The position numbers were made by a program, and so were the translations under genes. Below the pieces are notes generated by a model, which searched no databases, was not told the origin of the DNA, and saw only the letters and a program-made list of their open reading frames with translations. A stretch of DNA of 64,000 bases from Candidatus Pelagibacter communis (GTDB lineage: Bacteria > Pseudomonadota > Alphaproteobacteria > Pelagibacterales > Pelagibacteraceae), in assembly GCF_001180165.1 (NCBI RefSeq), contig NZ_CVSQ01000060.1, positions 124,001 through 188,000 of the forward strand, written 5' to 3'. Below are positions 52,432-62,755 of this stretch, piece after piece. Position 1 is the stretch's first letter. Each line of letters opens with the position of its first letter.

Positions 52432-53167
52432 TTTTTATTTCATAGGTAATTTTTCGAATATTTACAAAAATCCTTCGAAAAGATCTGAAGTAACTTCACA
52501 AATTATACATGGTGAAAAATTCAAAATATTAGCAAAAAATAAAAATTGGATAAAAATTAAAACTTTATTTGATAATTATAAGGGGTTTATAAAAAATTCA
52601 AAATATATAGAAAAATTTAGCCCCAATTATAAAGTCAGTTCACTAAAAGCAAAGATTTATAAAAAACCTGGAATTGGAACTAACAGTTGGCTTCCATTTG
52701 CATCCAAATTATCTGTATTTGAGCAAAATAAGAATTACGTAAAAATTGAAAAAAATAAATGGATTAAAAAAGCTGATATTAAAAAAATAAACCATAAGGA
52801 AAATAATTTTACAAAAATATTTAAAAAATTTATCGATAAAAAATATGTTTGGGGTGGAAAAACATTTAAAGGTATTGATTGTTCAGCCTTATTGCAAATA
52901 TTTTATTTTTATAATAATTCGTTTTATCCAAGAGATACAAAAGATCAGATCAAATATACAAAAAAGAATTCAAAGAAAAAACTATTTAAAAAAGGAGATG
53001 TTATTTTTTGGAAAGGTCATGTTGCTATCTGTTTAAATTCTAAACAACTAATTCATGCTTATGGTCCAGAAAAAAAAGTAATTATTATGCCAATTATAGA
53101 AACAATTAATAGAATTGAAAAAACTGCCAAGCTAAAGGTAAAAAAAGTATCTAAAATAAAATATTAA
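52418..53167 (+). CDS. SH3 and NlpC/P60 domain peptidase
   Basis: A 249-residue protein with two N-terminal SH3-like repeats (about residues 8-70 and 72-128, the last with YVKIEKNKWIKKADI) and an NlpC/P60 domain. The catalytic cysteine is Cys155 in GIDCSALLQIF, the histidine lies in WKGHVAICL, and a third residue lies in HAYGP. It should cut gamma-D-Glu-diamino-acid bonds of peptidoglycan stem peptides. No signal peptide is visible, so it may act on imported muropeptides in the cytoplasm. The start is TTG at 52418 or GTG at 52421, both inside the AmpG-like gene. Confidence 0.82.
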   Translation: MVQNNFYFIGNFSNIYKNPSKRSEVTSQIIHGEKFKILAKNKNWIKIKTLFDNYKGFIKNSKYIEKFSPNYKVSSLKAKIYKKPGIGTNSWLPFASKLSVFEQNKNYVKIEKNKWIKKADIKKINHKENNFTKIFKKFIDKKYVWGGKTFKGIDCSALLQIFYFYNNSFYPRDTKDQIKYTKKNSKKKLFKKGDVIFWKGHVAICLNSKQLIHAYGPEKKVIIMPIIETINRIEKTAKLKVKKVSKIKY

Positions 53168-54060
53168 TTTCTTCCAAAGTCAGGTTTATCAATATCTTGT
53201 TTCAATTTGATGATTTTTGACCTTACTTTTTTAGTCTGAATAAGTTTCTTTACGATAGACTTATTATTTTTTGAATTAATATCTTTTTTAAATTGATTTA
53301 AATTTTTAATAAACAAATCAATCGCTTTTGAAATATTATTTTTATTGTTAAAAAAAATATCTCTCCACATGATTTCATTTGATGCTGCAATCCTTGAAAA
53401 ATCTCTTAATCCACCAGCGCTATATTTGATTAGTTCATAATTTTGTTTTTTCTCAAAATCTTGTGCAGATTTCACCAGATTATATGCAACTAAATGTGGT
53501 AAATGACTAGTAATTGAAAAAATTTTGTCATGTTTTTCAGCGCTCATAACAACTACTTTTGCTCCAATTTTTTTCCAAAACTTAGTTAGAATATTTATAT
53601 TATTTTTTTTAATATTTTTTTCTTTAATTATTATGCACCATCTATCAGTAAACATATTTTCTTTACCATGCTCTGGTCCACTGACCTCTGATCCAGCTAT
53701 TGGGTGACTTTGAATCCAATGAATACCTTTCTTTAAAAATTTATTTATAATTTTAGAAGTTTCAATTTTCGAAGAACCAATATCTGTAATCAATGTTTTC
53801 GATGTTATAAATTTATTAATTTTTAAAATAATATTTTTGTATTCACTCATTGGTGTACAAAAGATTATGAAATCGGAATTACATGCACCTTCTTTTAATG
53901 ATTTAACAATTGTTCCAGGTAATTTTAATCTTTTTATCTTGGCAATATTTGATTTTGATTTTTCATAAATAAATATTTTTTTTGCTATTTTTTTTTTGCT
54001 AATACGCCTTAATAAAGATGAACCTAATAATCCACAACCAATAATTAAAATATTTTTCAT
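53164..54060 (-). CDS. tyrA: Prephenate/arogenate dehydrogenase
   Basis: A 298-residue NAD(P)-dependent enzyme: the Rossmann motif is IIGCGLLGSSLLRRI, and CTPMSEY, LITDIGSSK and the substrate-loop IQSHPIAGSEVSGPEHG match TyrA. It oxidises prephenate or arogenate toward tyrosine. It follows hisC in a 4-base ATGA overlap, a pairing often seen in alphaproteobacteria because the aminotransferase can act on both histidinol phosphate and aromatic acids. Its stop shares TTAA with the NlpC/P60 gene. Confidence 0.92.
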   Translation of the reverse strand: MKNILIIGCGLLGSSLLRRISKKKIAKKIFIYEKSKSNIAKIKRLKLPGTIVKSLKEGACNSDFIIFCTPMSEYKNIILKINKFITSKTLITDIGSSKIETSKIINKFLKKGIHWIQSHPIAGSEVSGPEHGKENMFTDRWCIIIKEKNIKKNNINILTKFWKKIGAKVVVMSAEKHDKIFSITSHLPHLVAYNLVKSAQDFEKKQNYELIKYSAGGLRDFSRIAASNEIMWRDIFFNNKNNISKAIDLFIKNLNQFKKDINSKNNKSIVKKLIQTKKVRSKIIKLKQDIDKPDFGRN

Positions 54061-55142
54061 TTTTTCAATACTTGCTTAATAACACTCATAAATTTTAAGT
54101 TTTCTTTTTTAGATCCAATAGTTAACCTTAATTTATTCTTTATATGATAACCATCTTCTGTTGATCTTAAAATAATTCCCTTATTTTTAAGTTTTTCATA
54201 TAGAAATTTTGCTGAATATCTGCATTTTTCAAAATTAAGTAACAAAAAATTTGCTGAAACTGAATTTGAAAAAATATTATATGTCTCAAGAAATTTCTTA
54301 ATTTTTTCAGAATATAATAAATTATGTCTAATCGATTTATTTATGAAAGCTTTATCCTTCAGTGACTCGGTGGCAGCTAATTGAGCAATACCATTTACAT
54401 TAAATGGTGGTTTTATAACATTTAGCGCATCAACTATTTTTTTTGATCCATATCCCCAACCTACTCTCAGAGAAGCTAATCCAAACATTTTTGAAAAAGT
54501 TCTAAGGATGAAAACATTGTCTTTATTTTTAAACAAATCTAACCCAGATGAATAATCTTTGTTTTTCATATATTCTGCATAGGCATCATCTATAACTAGT
54601 AAAATTTTTTTATTTAATCTTTTTCTTAATTGTAAAACTTCTTTTTTCGTTAAGTAAGTTCCTGTAGGATTATTTGGGTTAGCTATAAAAACAATTTTAG
54701 TTTTTTTTGTTATTTTTTTTAAAATTTCATTTACTGAAACTTTAAATTTAATTTCTTTTGCAAATACAACTTTTGCACCTACAATTTTTGAGTAAATTCT
54801 GTACATTAAAAAACTGTACTCTGGTACCACAACCTCATCTTTTGGGTTTAAAAATAACTGACAGAGCATTTGGATAACTTCATCTGAACCTGCTCCACAA
54901 ATAATTTTCTCAGAATTACATTTATAAGCTTTAGATATTGCTTTTCTTAAATTTTGAGATTTTCCATCTGGATATTTATCTAAATTCAGATTTTTATTTG
55001 ATATTATTTTCTTTGCTTTAGGGCTCATACCTAAAGCAGACTCATTTGCAGAAAGTTTAATTACGTTCTTAAGTTTTTTAACTTTTGATTTACCAGGCTT
55101 ATAAGCCTCAATTTTAAATTTTTTGAAATTTGGAGTTATCAT
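54057..55142 (-). CDS. hisC: Histidinol-phosphate / aromatic aminotransferase
   Basis: A 361-residue fold-I PLP aminotransferase: the PLP lysine lies in LRTFSKMFGLASLRVGWG, and FIANPNNPTGTYL, IDDAYAEYM and KLSANESALG are typical of HisC. It transaminates imidazole acetol phosphate in histidine synthesis and probably prephenate or phenylpyruvate for tyrosine and phenylalanine. It is divergent from metX across the SAM-II gap. Confidence 0.9.
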   Translation of the reverse strand: MITPNFKKFKIEAYKPGKSKVKKLKNVIKLSANESALGMSPKAKKIISNKNLNLDKYPDGKSQNLRKAISKAYKCNSEKIICGAGSDEVIQMLCQLFLNPKDEVVVPEYSFLMYRIYSKIVGAKVVFAKEIKFKVSVNEILKKITKKTKIVFIANPNNPTGTYLTKKEVLQLRKRLNKKILLVIDDAYAEYMKNKDYSSGLDLFKNKDNVFILRTFSKMFGLASLRVGWGYGSKKIVDALNVIKPPFNVNGIAQLAATESLKDKAFINKSIRHNLLYSEKIKKFLETYNIFSNSVSANFLLLNFEKCRYSAKFLYEKLKNKGIILRSTEDGYHIKNKLRLTIGSKKENLKFMSVIKQVLKK

Positions 55143-55216
55143 TTTTTTTTAATTTATGTGCTCTTTATAGATAAAATTACAAAATTTTATAGAGAATAAG
55201 AGGTTTTTTTAAAAAA

Positions 55217-55245
55217 TTGACATAATAAATAAGTTCTAGTAAAAA
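55217..55245 (+). promoter_or_regulatory. Promoter upstream of the SAM-II riboswitch
   Basis: TTGACA (55217-55222) is a perfect -35 element. A -10 candidate at 17-base spacing is TAAAAA (55240-55245), and TAGTAA (55237-55242) is a second choice. Transcription would start near 55250, just ahead of the riboswitch aptamer. Confidence 0.5.
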
Positions 55246-55249
55246 AATT

Positions 55250-55300
55250 ATGCGCTGATTTAACTGAATTGCGAGCGCTTAAAAAAAACCGCTAAAATAG
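55250..55300 (+). promoter_or_regulatory. SAM-II riboswitch
   Basis: The core reads GCGCTGATTTAACTG, then TTGCGAGCGCTT, an A-rich linker, and CCGCTAAAATAG. P1 is GCGCT (55252-55256) with AGCGC (55274-55278); the GATTTAA loop and the distal GCTAAAA (55291-55297) are the conserved pseudoknot elements of SAM-II. It lies 34 bases before metX, a classic SAM-II target in alphaproteobacteria. When S-adenosylmethionine is bound, metX translation is expected to fall. Confidence 0.9.
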
Positions 55301-55334
55301 TTTTTTTTCTCACAATTCGAAACAGTCAAAAACT

Positions 55335-56450
55335 ATGAATACTGAGAAAAACATAAAAACTTTGATTGTAAAGAAACCACTAAAATTAGACTGTGGGAAG
55401 ACCATAAAAGATTTTCCAATAGCCTATGAAACTTACGGTTCACTTAATTCAAAAAAAGATAATGCAATATTAGTTTTTCATGCTCTAACTGGAGATCAAT
55501 TTGTAACTGGAACAAACCCTGTAACTAACAAAGAGGGCTGGTGGAGTTATGCAGTAGGTCCTGATAAGGCTATCGATACGAATAAATATTTTGTTATTTG
55601 CTCTAATGTAATTGGAGGATGTATGGGATCATACGGACCAAGTCATAAAGATCCTGATCAAAAAATTTTTGGAACAAATTTTCCAGTTATTACAATTAAT
55701 GATATGGTGAATGCTCAATATAATTTACTTGATCATTTTGGTATTGATAAACTATTTTCTATAACTGGTGGTTCAATGGGAGGTATGCAAGTCCTTCAGT
55801 TTATTAGTAATTTTCCTGATAAATCTAAAACAGTCATACCGATAGCAACCACATCTAGTCATTCAGCTCAAAATATTGCTTTTAACGAGCTAGGTAGACA
55901 AGCTATTACAGCTGATAGTAACTGGAAGGATGGAAATTATACATCAAACGAAACTAATCCTGGAAAAGGATTGGCGGTAGCTAGAATGGCAGCTCATATT
56001 ACTTATTTATCTAAAAAAGGTTTGCAGGAAAAATTTGGAAGAAAGTTACAAGAAAGAGAAGATCTTAAATTTGGATTTGACGCTGACTTTCAAATAGAAA
56101 GTTATTTAAGATATCAGGGATCAGTTTTCGTAGATAGATTTGACGCAAATACTTATCTTTATATTACTAGAGCTATGGATTATTTTGATTTAGCTAAGCA
56201 ATTCAAAGGTAATCTTTCAGATGCTTTTATAAATACAAAAGCGAAATTTTTTATAATTTCATTTACTTCAGATTGGCTTTATCCAACCCAAGAAAACAAA
56301 GATATTGTGATTGCTTTAAACTCAATAGGAGCTGATGTTGGATTTGTAGAAATTGAGTCAGATAAAGGTCACGACTCCTTTTTACTAGACGTTCCTGATT
56401 TCTTGAGTGCACTTAAAAACTTTTTAGATAAATCTTACGAAGAAAATTAA
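55335..56450 (+). CDS. metX: Homoserine O-acetyltransferase
   Basis: A 371-residue alpha/beta hydrolase: nucleophile Ser147 in TGGSMGGMQ, aspartate in SDWLYPT and histidine in GHDSFLLD, with the MetX segments LTGDQF, GGCMGSYGP and LAVARMAAHITYLS. It activates homoserine by acetylation for methionine synthesis (some members use succinyl-CoA). A SAM-II riboswitch controls it. It is followed by metW after 2 bases, the usual pair in alphaproteobacteria. Confidence 0.95.
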   Translation: MNTEKNIKTLIVKKPLKLDCGKTIKDFPIAYETYGSLNSKKDNAILVFHALTGDQFVTGTNPVTNKEGWWSYAVGPDKAIDTNKYFVICSNVIGGCMGSYGPSHKDPDQKIFGTNFPVITINDMVNAQYNLLDHFGIDKLFSITGGSMGGMQVLQFISNFPDKSKTVIPIATTSSHSAQNIAFNELGRQAITADSNWKDGNYTSNETNPGKGLAVARMAAHITYLSKKGLQEKFGRKLQEREDLKFGFDADFQIESYLRYQGSVFVDRFDANTYLYITRAMDYFDLAKQFKGNLSDAFINTKAKFFIISFTSDWLYPTQENKDIVIALNSIGADVGFVEIESDKGHDSFLLDVPDFLSALKNFLDKSYEEN

Positions 56451-56452
56451 TT

Positions 56453-57049
56453 ATGAAAAATGAATTTCAGGTAATAGCAGATTTAATTGAAAAAGATAAG
56501 AAGGTCTTAGATGTTGGTTGTGCCGATGGAACTTTGATGAAATTTTTAAAGGATAATAAAAACATAAATATAAGAGGATTAGAGATTTCAAAAGAAAAAG
56601 TGCAAGAATGTATTGCTAAAGGTTTAACTGTAATTGAAGGAAATGCTGAAAAAGATTTAAAGCAATTTCCAGACAAATCATTTGATTATGTTGTTTTAAG
56701 TCAAACCCTTCAAGCTTTTCTTAATCCTGAATTAGTTTTAGATGAACTTTTAAGAGTTGGAAAAAAAGCAATAGTTACGATTCCTAATTTTGGATACTGG
56801 AAAGTAAGATTTCATTTATTATTTAAAGGCACAATGCCAATTACAAAAACATTACCAGATGAATGGTATAACACACCAAATTTACATATGTGTACAATCA
56901 AAGATTTTTTTCACTTTGTAAAATCAAAAGATATTAAAATTTTTAAATCACTTGCTTTAAATAATCTTAATTCATCAATAATAAATGAGAGTAATTTAGG
57001 AGTTAAAAATTTATCTGCAGATCTAGGTATATTTTTGATAGAAAAATAA
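56453..57049 (+). CDS. metW: MetW-family methyltransferase-like protein
   Basis: A 198-residue Rossmann protein with VLDVGCADGTLM as SAM-binding loop, IRGLEIS and VVLSQTLQAFLNPELVLDELLRVG. MetW is reported to support homoserine transacylation with MetX. The GPG/LFKGTMPITKTLPDEWYNTPNLHMC region is diagnostic. Coupled to metX and to gloB (1-base gap). Confidence 0.92.
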   Translation: MKNEFQVIADLIEKDKKVLDVGCADGTLMKFLKDNKNINIRGLEISKEKVQECIAKGLTVIEGNAEKDLKQFPDKSFDYVVLSQTLQAFLNPELVLDELLRVGKKAIVTIPNFGYWKVRFHLLFKGTMPITKTLPDEWYNTPNLHMCTIKDFFHFVKSKDIKIFKSLALNNLNSSIINESNLGVKNLSADLGIFLIEK

Positions 57050-57050
57050 A

Positions 57051-57770
57051 ATGCGTATTGAAATTATACCCTGTCTTCAAGACAACTATAGCTATTTAAT
57101 AATAGACGAAAGTAACAATTTTGCGTGTGTCGTAGATCCTAGTGAGTCTGAACCAATAATAAATTTCCTAAAAAATAAAAATATAAAATTAAAATATATT
57201 CTTAATACCCATCATCATTATGATCATATCGGAGGAAATCAAGAATTAAAAAAAAAATATGGGTCAGTTGTTATAGGTTTTAAAGGAGACTCAAAAAGAA
57301 TACCTGGAATAGACATATTGTTACAAGACAATCAAATATGGAAAGCTGAAAACTTTGAAGCTAAAATTATGCATATACCTGGACACACATCAGGACATAT
57401 TTGTTTTAATTTTTTTAAAGAAAAATTAGTTTTTACTGGAGATACACTTTTCTCACTTGGCTGTGGAAGAATATTTGAAGGCTCTTATGAAGAAATGTTT
57501 GAATCTTTGAACAAAATTAAATTATTACCAAAAGAGACAAAAATTTATTGTGGTCATGAATACACTCTTAACAATGCAAAATTTTGCAAAAAATATGATT
57601 CTGAGAATAAAGATTTGCAAAAAAAAATAGAAAAAATAGAAAAATTAAGAGAAAAGGGAATTCCTACCATACCCTCAACCTTAAAGGAGGAATTAGATTG
57701 TAATATATTTTTAAGAGCAAAAGATGTGGAAACCTTTTCAAAATTAAGAGATTTTAAGGATAATTTCTAA
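57051..57770 (+). CDS. gloB: Hydroxyacylglutathione hydrolase (glyoxalase II)
   Basis: A 239-residue metallo-beta-lactamase-fold hydrolase: NTHHHYDHIGGN holds the metal ligands, HIPGHTSGHI, FTGDTLFSLGCGR and IYCGHEYTLNNAKF complete the site. It releases lactate from S-lactoylglutathione in methylglyoxal detoxification. The usual length is about 255, so this is slightly short at the end but complete in motifs. Confidence 0.93.
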   Translation: MRIEIIPCLQDNYSYLIIDESNNFACVVDPSESEPIINFLKNKNIKLKYILNTHHHYDHIGGNQELKKKYGSVVIGFKGDSKRIPGIDILLQDNQIWKAENFEAKIMHIPGHTSGHICFNFFKEKLVFTGDTLFSLGCGRIFEGSYEEMFESLNKIKLLPKETKIYCGHEYTLNNAKFCKKYDSENKDLQKKIEKIEKLREKGIPTIPSTLKEELDCNIFLRAKDVETFSKLRDFKDNF

Positions 57771-57780
57771 TTAATTCGGC

Positions 57781-57808
57781 TTGACTATAGGCTGACTACA
57801 ACTATATT
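57781..57808 (+). promoter_or_regulatory. Sigma-70 promoter of the rplU operon
   Basis: TTGACT (57781-57786) and TATATT (57803-57808) are separated by 16 bases, each 5 of 6 to consensus, and lie 27 bases before the rplU ATG. Upstream is the end of gloB, so this is the clear start of the ribosomal-protein run. Confidence 0.65.
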
Positions 57809-57834
57809 GCGATAACTTTAAATTAAATCATACT

Positions 57835-58233
57835 ATGTCATACGCAGTAATAAAAACAGGTGGAAAACAGTATAAAGTAAAATCTGGAGAAATTCTAAAG
57901 ATTGAAAAACTAACAGATTCTAAACCTGAGACTAAGATAGAGTTTAATGAAATTTTGGCATACGGTGATAACAAATCAATTGAAATTGGAACTCCAAATG
58001 TTGAGGGTGCAAAAGTAGAAGCTGATTTAATTAAAAATAGCAAAAATAGAACTATTTTAATTTTTAAAAAAAGAAGAAGACAAAATTCAAGAAGAAAAAA
58101 TGGGCATAGACAAGAATATTCTATGATAAGAATTAACAAAATTTTTTCAAAAGATGGTAAAGTGTTATCAGAAGCTGAAAAAATTTCTAAAACTTCAAAA
58201 AAAGAAGAAGTTAAGGAAGCAGTAAGCAAATAG
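57835..58233 (+). CDS. rplU: 50S ribosomal protein L21
   Basis: A 132-residue protein starting MSYAVIKTGGKQYKVKSGE, the L21 signature, with FKKRRRQNSRRKNGHRQEYSMIRI in outline near residue 75-98. It carries a C-terminal lysine/serine-rich extension of about 25 residues compared with E. coli L21 (103). It binds 23S rRNA with L20. It is paired with rpmA, 14 bases downstream. Confidence 0.95.
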   Translation: MSYAVIKTGGKQYKVKSGEILKIEKLTDSKPETKIEFNEILAYGDNKSIEIGTPNVEGAKVEADLIKNSKNRTILIFKKRRRQNSRRKNGHRQEYSMIRINKIFSKDGKVLSEAEKISKTSKKEEVKEAVSK

Positions 58234-58247
58234 TTATTAGGTAAGTT

Positions 58248-58502
58248 ATGGCAACAAAAAAAGCAGGTGGATCATCACGAAACGGACGAGATAGTGCCGG
58301 TAGAAGACTTGGTGTAAAAAAGTATGGTGGTGAAACAGTAATTCCTGGAAACATAATTGTTAGACAAAGAGGAACTAAGATTTTTCCAGGTGAAAATGTT
58401 GGTATGGGTAAAGATCATTCAATATTTTCAGTTGTTAAGGGAAAAGTTGTCTTCAAAAAATCAAAATCAGATAGAACTTTCGTTTCTGTAAAGCCCAATT
58501 AA
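58248..58502 (+). CDS. rpmA: 50S ribosomal protein L27
   Basis: An 84-residue protein of exactly the family's usual length: [20 protein letters not shown] followed by LGVKKYGGE and [21 protein letters not shown] in outline. The N-terminal tail reaches the peptidyl-transferase centre. Gene order rplU-rpmA-obg is widely conserved. Confidence 0.97.
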   Translation: MATKKAGGSSRNGRDSAGRRLGVKKYGGETVIPGNIIVRQRGTKIFPGENVGMGKDHSIFSVVKGKVVFKKSKSDRTFVSVKPN

Positions 58503-58518
58503 TAGTACAACCAATTAA

Positions 58519-60613
<2,095 letters not shown>

Positions 60614-61864
60614 ATGATTAAATATATGAATTTAATTGGAATAAAAGCTCGAAAAGCTAGTGAGTATAAAGTTTCAACTGAAGTAAAAAATAAAGTCTTA
60701 AATGATTACGCAAAATTAATTAAGAATGAAAAAAAATTTATTATAAATCAAAATTCAAAAGATATTAATTACGCAAGAAAAAAAGGGTTAAAAGAGAACT
60801 TAATCAAAAGACTTCATTTAAATGAAAATAAATTAGATGGAATAATAAATTCTATTTTAAAAATAGCTAAATTAAGGGACCCTATAGATAGCACTTTAGA
60901 AAAATGGAAAAGACCAAATGGTTTGAATATTAAAAGAGTATCAATACCAATTGGAGTTATTGGGGTTATTTATGAAAGTAGACCAAATGTAACTTCAGAT
61001 GTTGCTAGTCTTTGTTTTAAATCTGGAAATGTAGTGATTTTGAAAGGTGGCTCTGAGGCCATAAACTCAAATAAAGCTTTAGCTAAGTTGTTTAGAAAAG
61101 CACTTAAAAAAAATAAAGTTAATGAAAACTTTATACAATTTATTGATTCAAAGCAAAGGAGGCTTGTGGATATTATGCTTTCTAAAATGAAAAAATATAT
61201 CGATGTCATCATACCTCGTGGTGGAAAAAATTTAGTTAAAAAAGTTTTAGAATTATCTAAAGTACCTATAATTGGGCACTTAGAAGGGCTTTGTCATACT
61301 TATATAGATAAAGATGCAGAATTAAAAATGGCTAAAGAAGTTGTCTATAACGCTAAATTAAGAAATACAAGTATTTGTGGTGCGACTGAAACTATTCTTA
61401 TTCACAAAAATGTAGTCAAAAAATTTAGTAATCCTATTTTGCAGGCACTTGAAAATAGTGGTTGTAAAATAATTGGCGATAAGATTTTGAAGAGTTATTA
61501 CAAAGGCCAAGTATATCCTGCAAAAGAAAAAGATTGGTCAACTGAATATTTATCATCAATTGTATCTGTTAAAGTTGTTCAAAATTCTGTAGAGGCAATT
61601 AAGCATATTAATAAATACGGAACTATGCACACTGACTCCATCATTACAAAAAATAAAAAAACAGCAAAATATTTCTTAAAAAATGTTAAAAGCTCAATTG
61701 CAATGCATAATACCTCAACTCAATTTGCTGATGGTGGTGAATTTGGATTTGGTGGAGAAGTTGGTATTTCTACTAATACACTACCACCGAGAGGTCCTGT
61801 GGGTTTAAATCAATTGATTTCATATAAATATGAAATTACTAGTAATGGTAAAATAAGAAATTAA
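60614..61864 (+). CDS. proA: Gamma-glutamyl phosphate reductase
   Basis: A 416-residue aldehyde-dehydrogenase-fold enzyme: PIGVIGVIYESRPNVTSDVA, LKGGSEAINSN and the catalytic cysteine in NTSICGATETILI, plus FGGEVGISTNTLPPRGPVGL. It reduces glutamyl phosphate to glutamate semialdehyde in proline synthesis. The ATG at 60614 is adjacent to the proB stop; a second ATG 4 codons later is possible. Confidence 0.95.
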   Translation: MIKYMNLIGIKARKASEYKVSTEVKNKVLNDYAKLIKNEKKFIINQNSKDINYARKKGLKENLIKRLHLNENKLDGIINSILKIAKLRDPIDSTLEKWKRPNGLNIKRVSIPIGVIGVIYESRPNVTSDVASLCFKSGNVVILKGGSEAINSNKALAKLFRKALKKNKVNENFIQFIDSKQRRLVDIMLSKMKKYIDVIIPRGGKNLVKKVLELSKVPIIGHLEGLCHTYIDKDAELKMAKEVVYNAKLRNTSICGATETILIHKNVVKKFSNPILQALENSGCKIIGDKILKSYYKGQVYPAKEKDWSTEYLSSIVSVKVVQNSVEAIKHINKYGTMHTDSIITKNKKTAKYFLKNVKSSIAMHNTSTQFADGGEFGFGGEVGISTNTLPPRGPVGLNQLISYKYEITSNGKIRN

Positions 61865-61865
61865 A

Positions 61866-62387
61866 TTGAATAACACAAAAATAAAAATTGGTGTATTGGG
61901 CGGATCGTTTGATCCTGCTCATAAAGGACATTTGGCAATTTCTAAGGAAGCAAAAAAAAGATTTAAACTCAAAAAAATTATTTGGGCAATTACAAAAAAA
62001 AATCCATTTAAAATAGAGAGTAAGACAACTCTTGCTGACAGGATTAAATTTTGTAAAAAAATAATTGGTACAAATTCATTTATTAAGGTTAAATTTTATG
62101 AAAAAATTATTAAATCAAATAAAACTATAAATTTAATCAATCATTTAAAAAAAGATAAAAACATTGAAATTTATTTTTTAATGGGTGCCGACAACCTTAT
62201 TAATTTTCATAAATGGCATAAATCTAAATTAATTTCACAAAAATGTAACATTCTAGTTTTTGATCGACATGGGTATAAAAAAAATTCTTTAAAATCAAAG
62301 ACATTTAAGCAACTTAGTAAGGCCAATCTAGAGTTTGTTGAGTTTAATAAAGTCAACATTTCATCTTCTCAATTAAGAAAAATTTGA
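61866..62387 (+). CDS. nadD: Nicotinate-nucleotide adenylyltransferase
   Basis: A 173-residue nucleotidyltransferase with GGSFDPAHKGHLAIS (the HxGH site), ITKKNPFK and the ending NISSSQLRK, which is the ISSTxIR motif. It makes NaAD from nicotinate mononucleotide in NAD synthesis. It begins with TTG one base after the proA stop. Slightly shorter than E. coli NadD. Confidence 0.9.
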   Translation: MNNTKIKIGVLGGSFDPAHKGHLAISKEAKKRFKLKKIIWAITKKNPFKIESKTTLADRIKFCKKIIGTNSFIKVKFYEKIIKSNKTINLINHLKKDKNIEIYFLMGADNLINFHKWHKSKLISQKCNILVFDRHGYKKNSLKSKTFKQLSKANLEFVEFNKVNISSSQLRKI

Positions 62388-62404
62388 TAATCTAAAATCA
62401 ATTA

Positions 62405-62755
62405 ATGGACAAAATTTCAGACTTAAAAGAAATTGTAATTAAAACACTAGATCTCAATAAAGCTCAAGACATTGTAACTATTGATCTTAAAGACAAAAGT
62501 TCTATGGCTGATTACATGATCATAGCAAGTGGAACATCATCTAGACATATTCAATCTTTATCAGAACAAGTTTTAGAAAAACTTAAAAATAACGGTGTAA
62601 AAGACTCAAAAATTGAGGGTAAAGAAAGTGGAGAATGGAAACTTGTTGATGGGATTGATTTGATTGTTCATATTTTTCATCCAGAAAAAAGAAAATTTTA
62701 TGAATTAGAAAAAATTTGGTCAGAGCTAATTCCAAAAGAAAAAGTGATGATATGA
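62405..62755 (+). CDS. rsfS: Ribosome silencing factor RsfS
   Basis: A 116-residue protein of the DUF143/Iojap family: KAQDIVTIDLKDKSSMADYMIIASGTSSRHIQSLSEQV in outline, then EGKESGEWKLVDGIDLIVHIFHPEKRKFYELEKIW. It binds L14 and keeps ribosomal subunits apart under starvation. It sits after nadD as in most bacteria; the ctpA ATG overlaps its TGA (ATGA). Confidence 0.93.
   Translation: MDKISDLKEIVIKTLDLNKAQDIVTIDLKDKSSMADYMIIASGTSSRHIQSLSEQVLEKLKNNGVKDSKIEGKESGEWKLVDGIDLIVHIFHPEKRKFYELEKIWSELIPKEKVMI

Noticed and set aside
55298-55309. T run after the SAM-II core as an intrinsic terminator.
   Set aside because: No stable stem immediately precedes it; the conserved pseudoknot is not a terminator stem, and control is more likely at translation.
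57828-58229. A 133-residue open frame antisense to rplU.
   Set aside because: It is the exact mirror of the L21 gene, with a Phe/Leu/Ser-rich translation expected from the complement of a Lys/Arg-rich gene.
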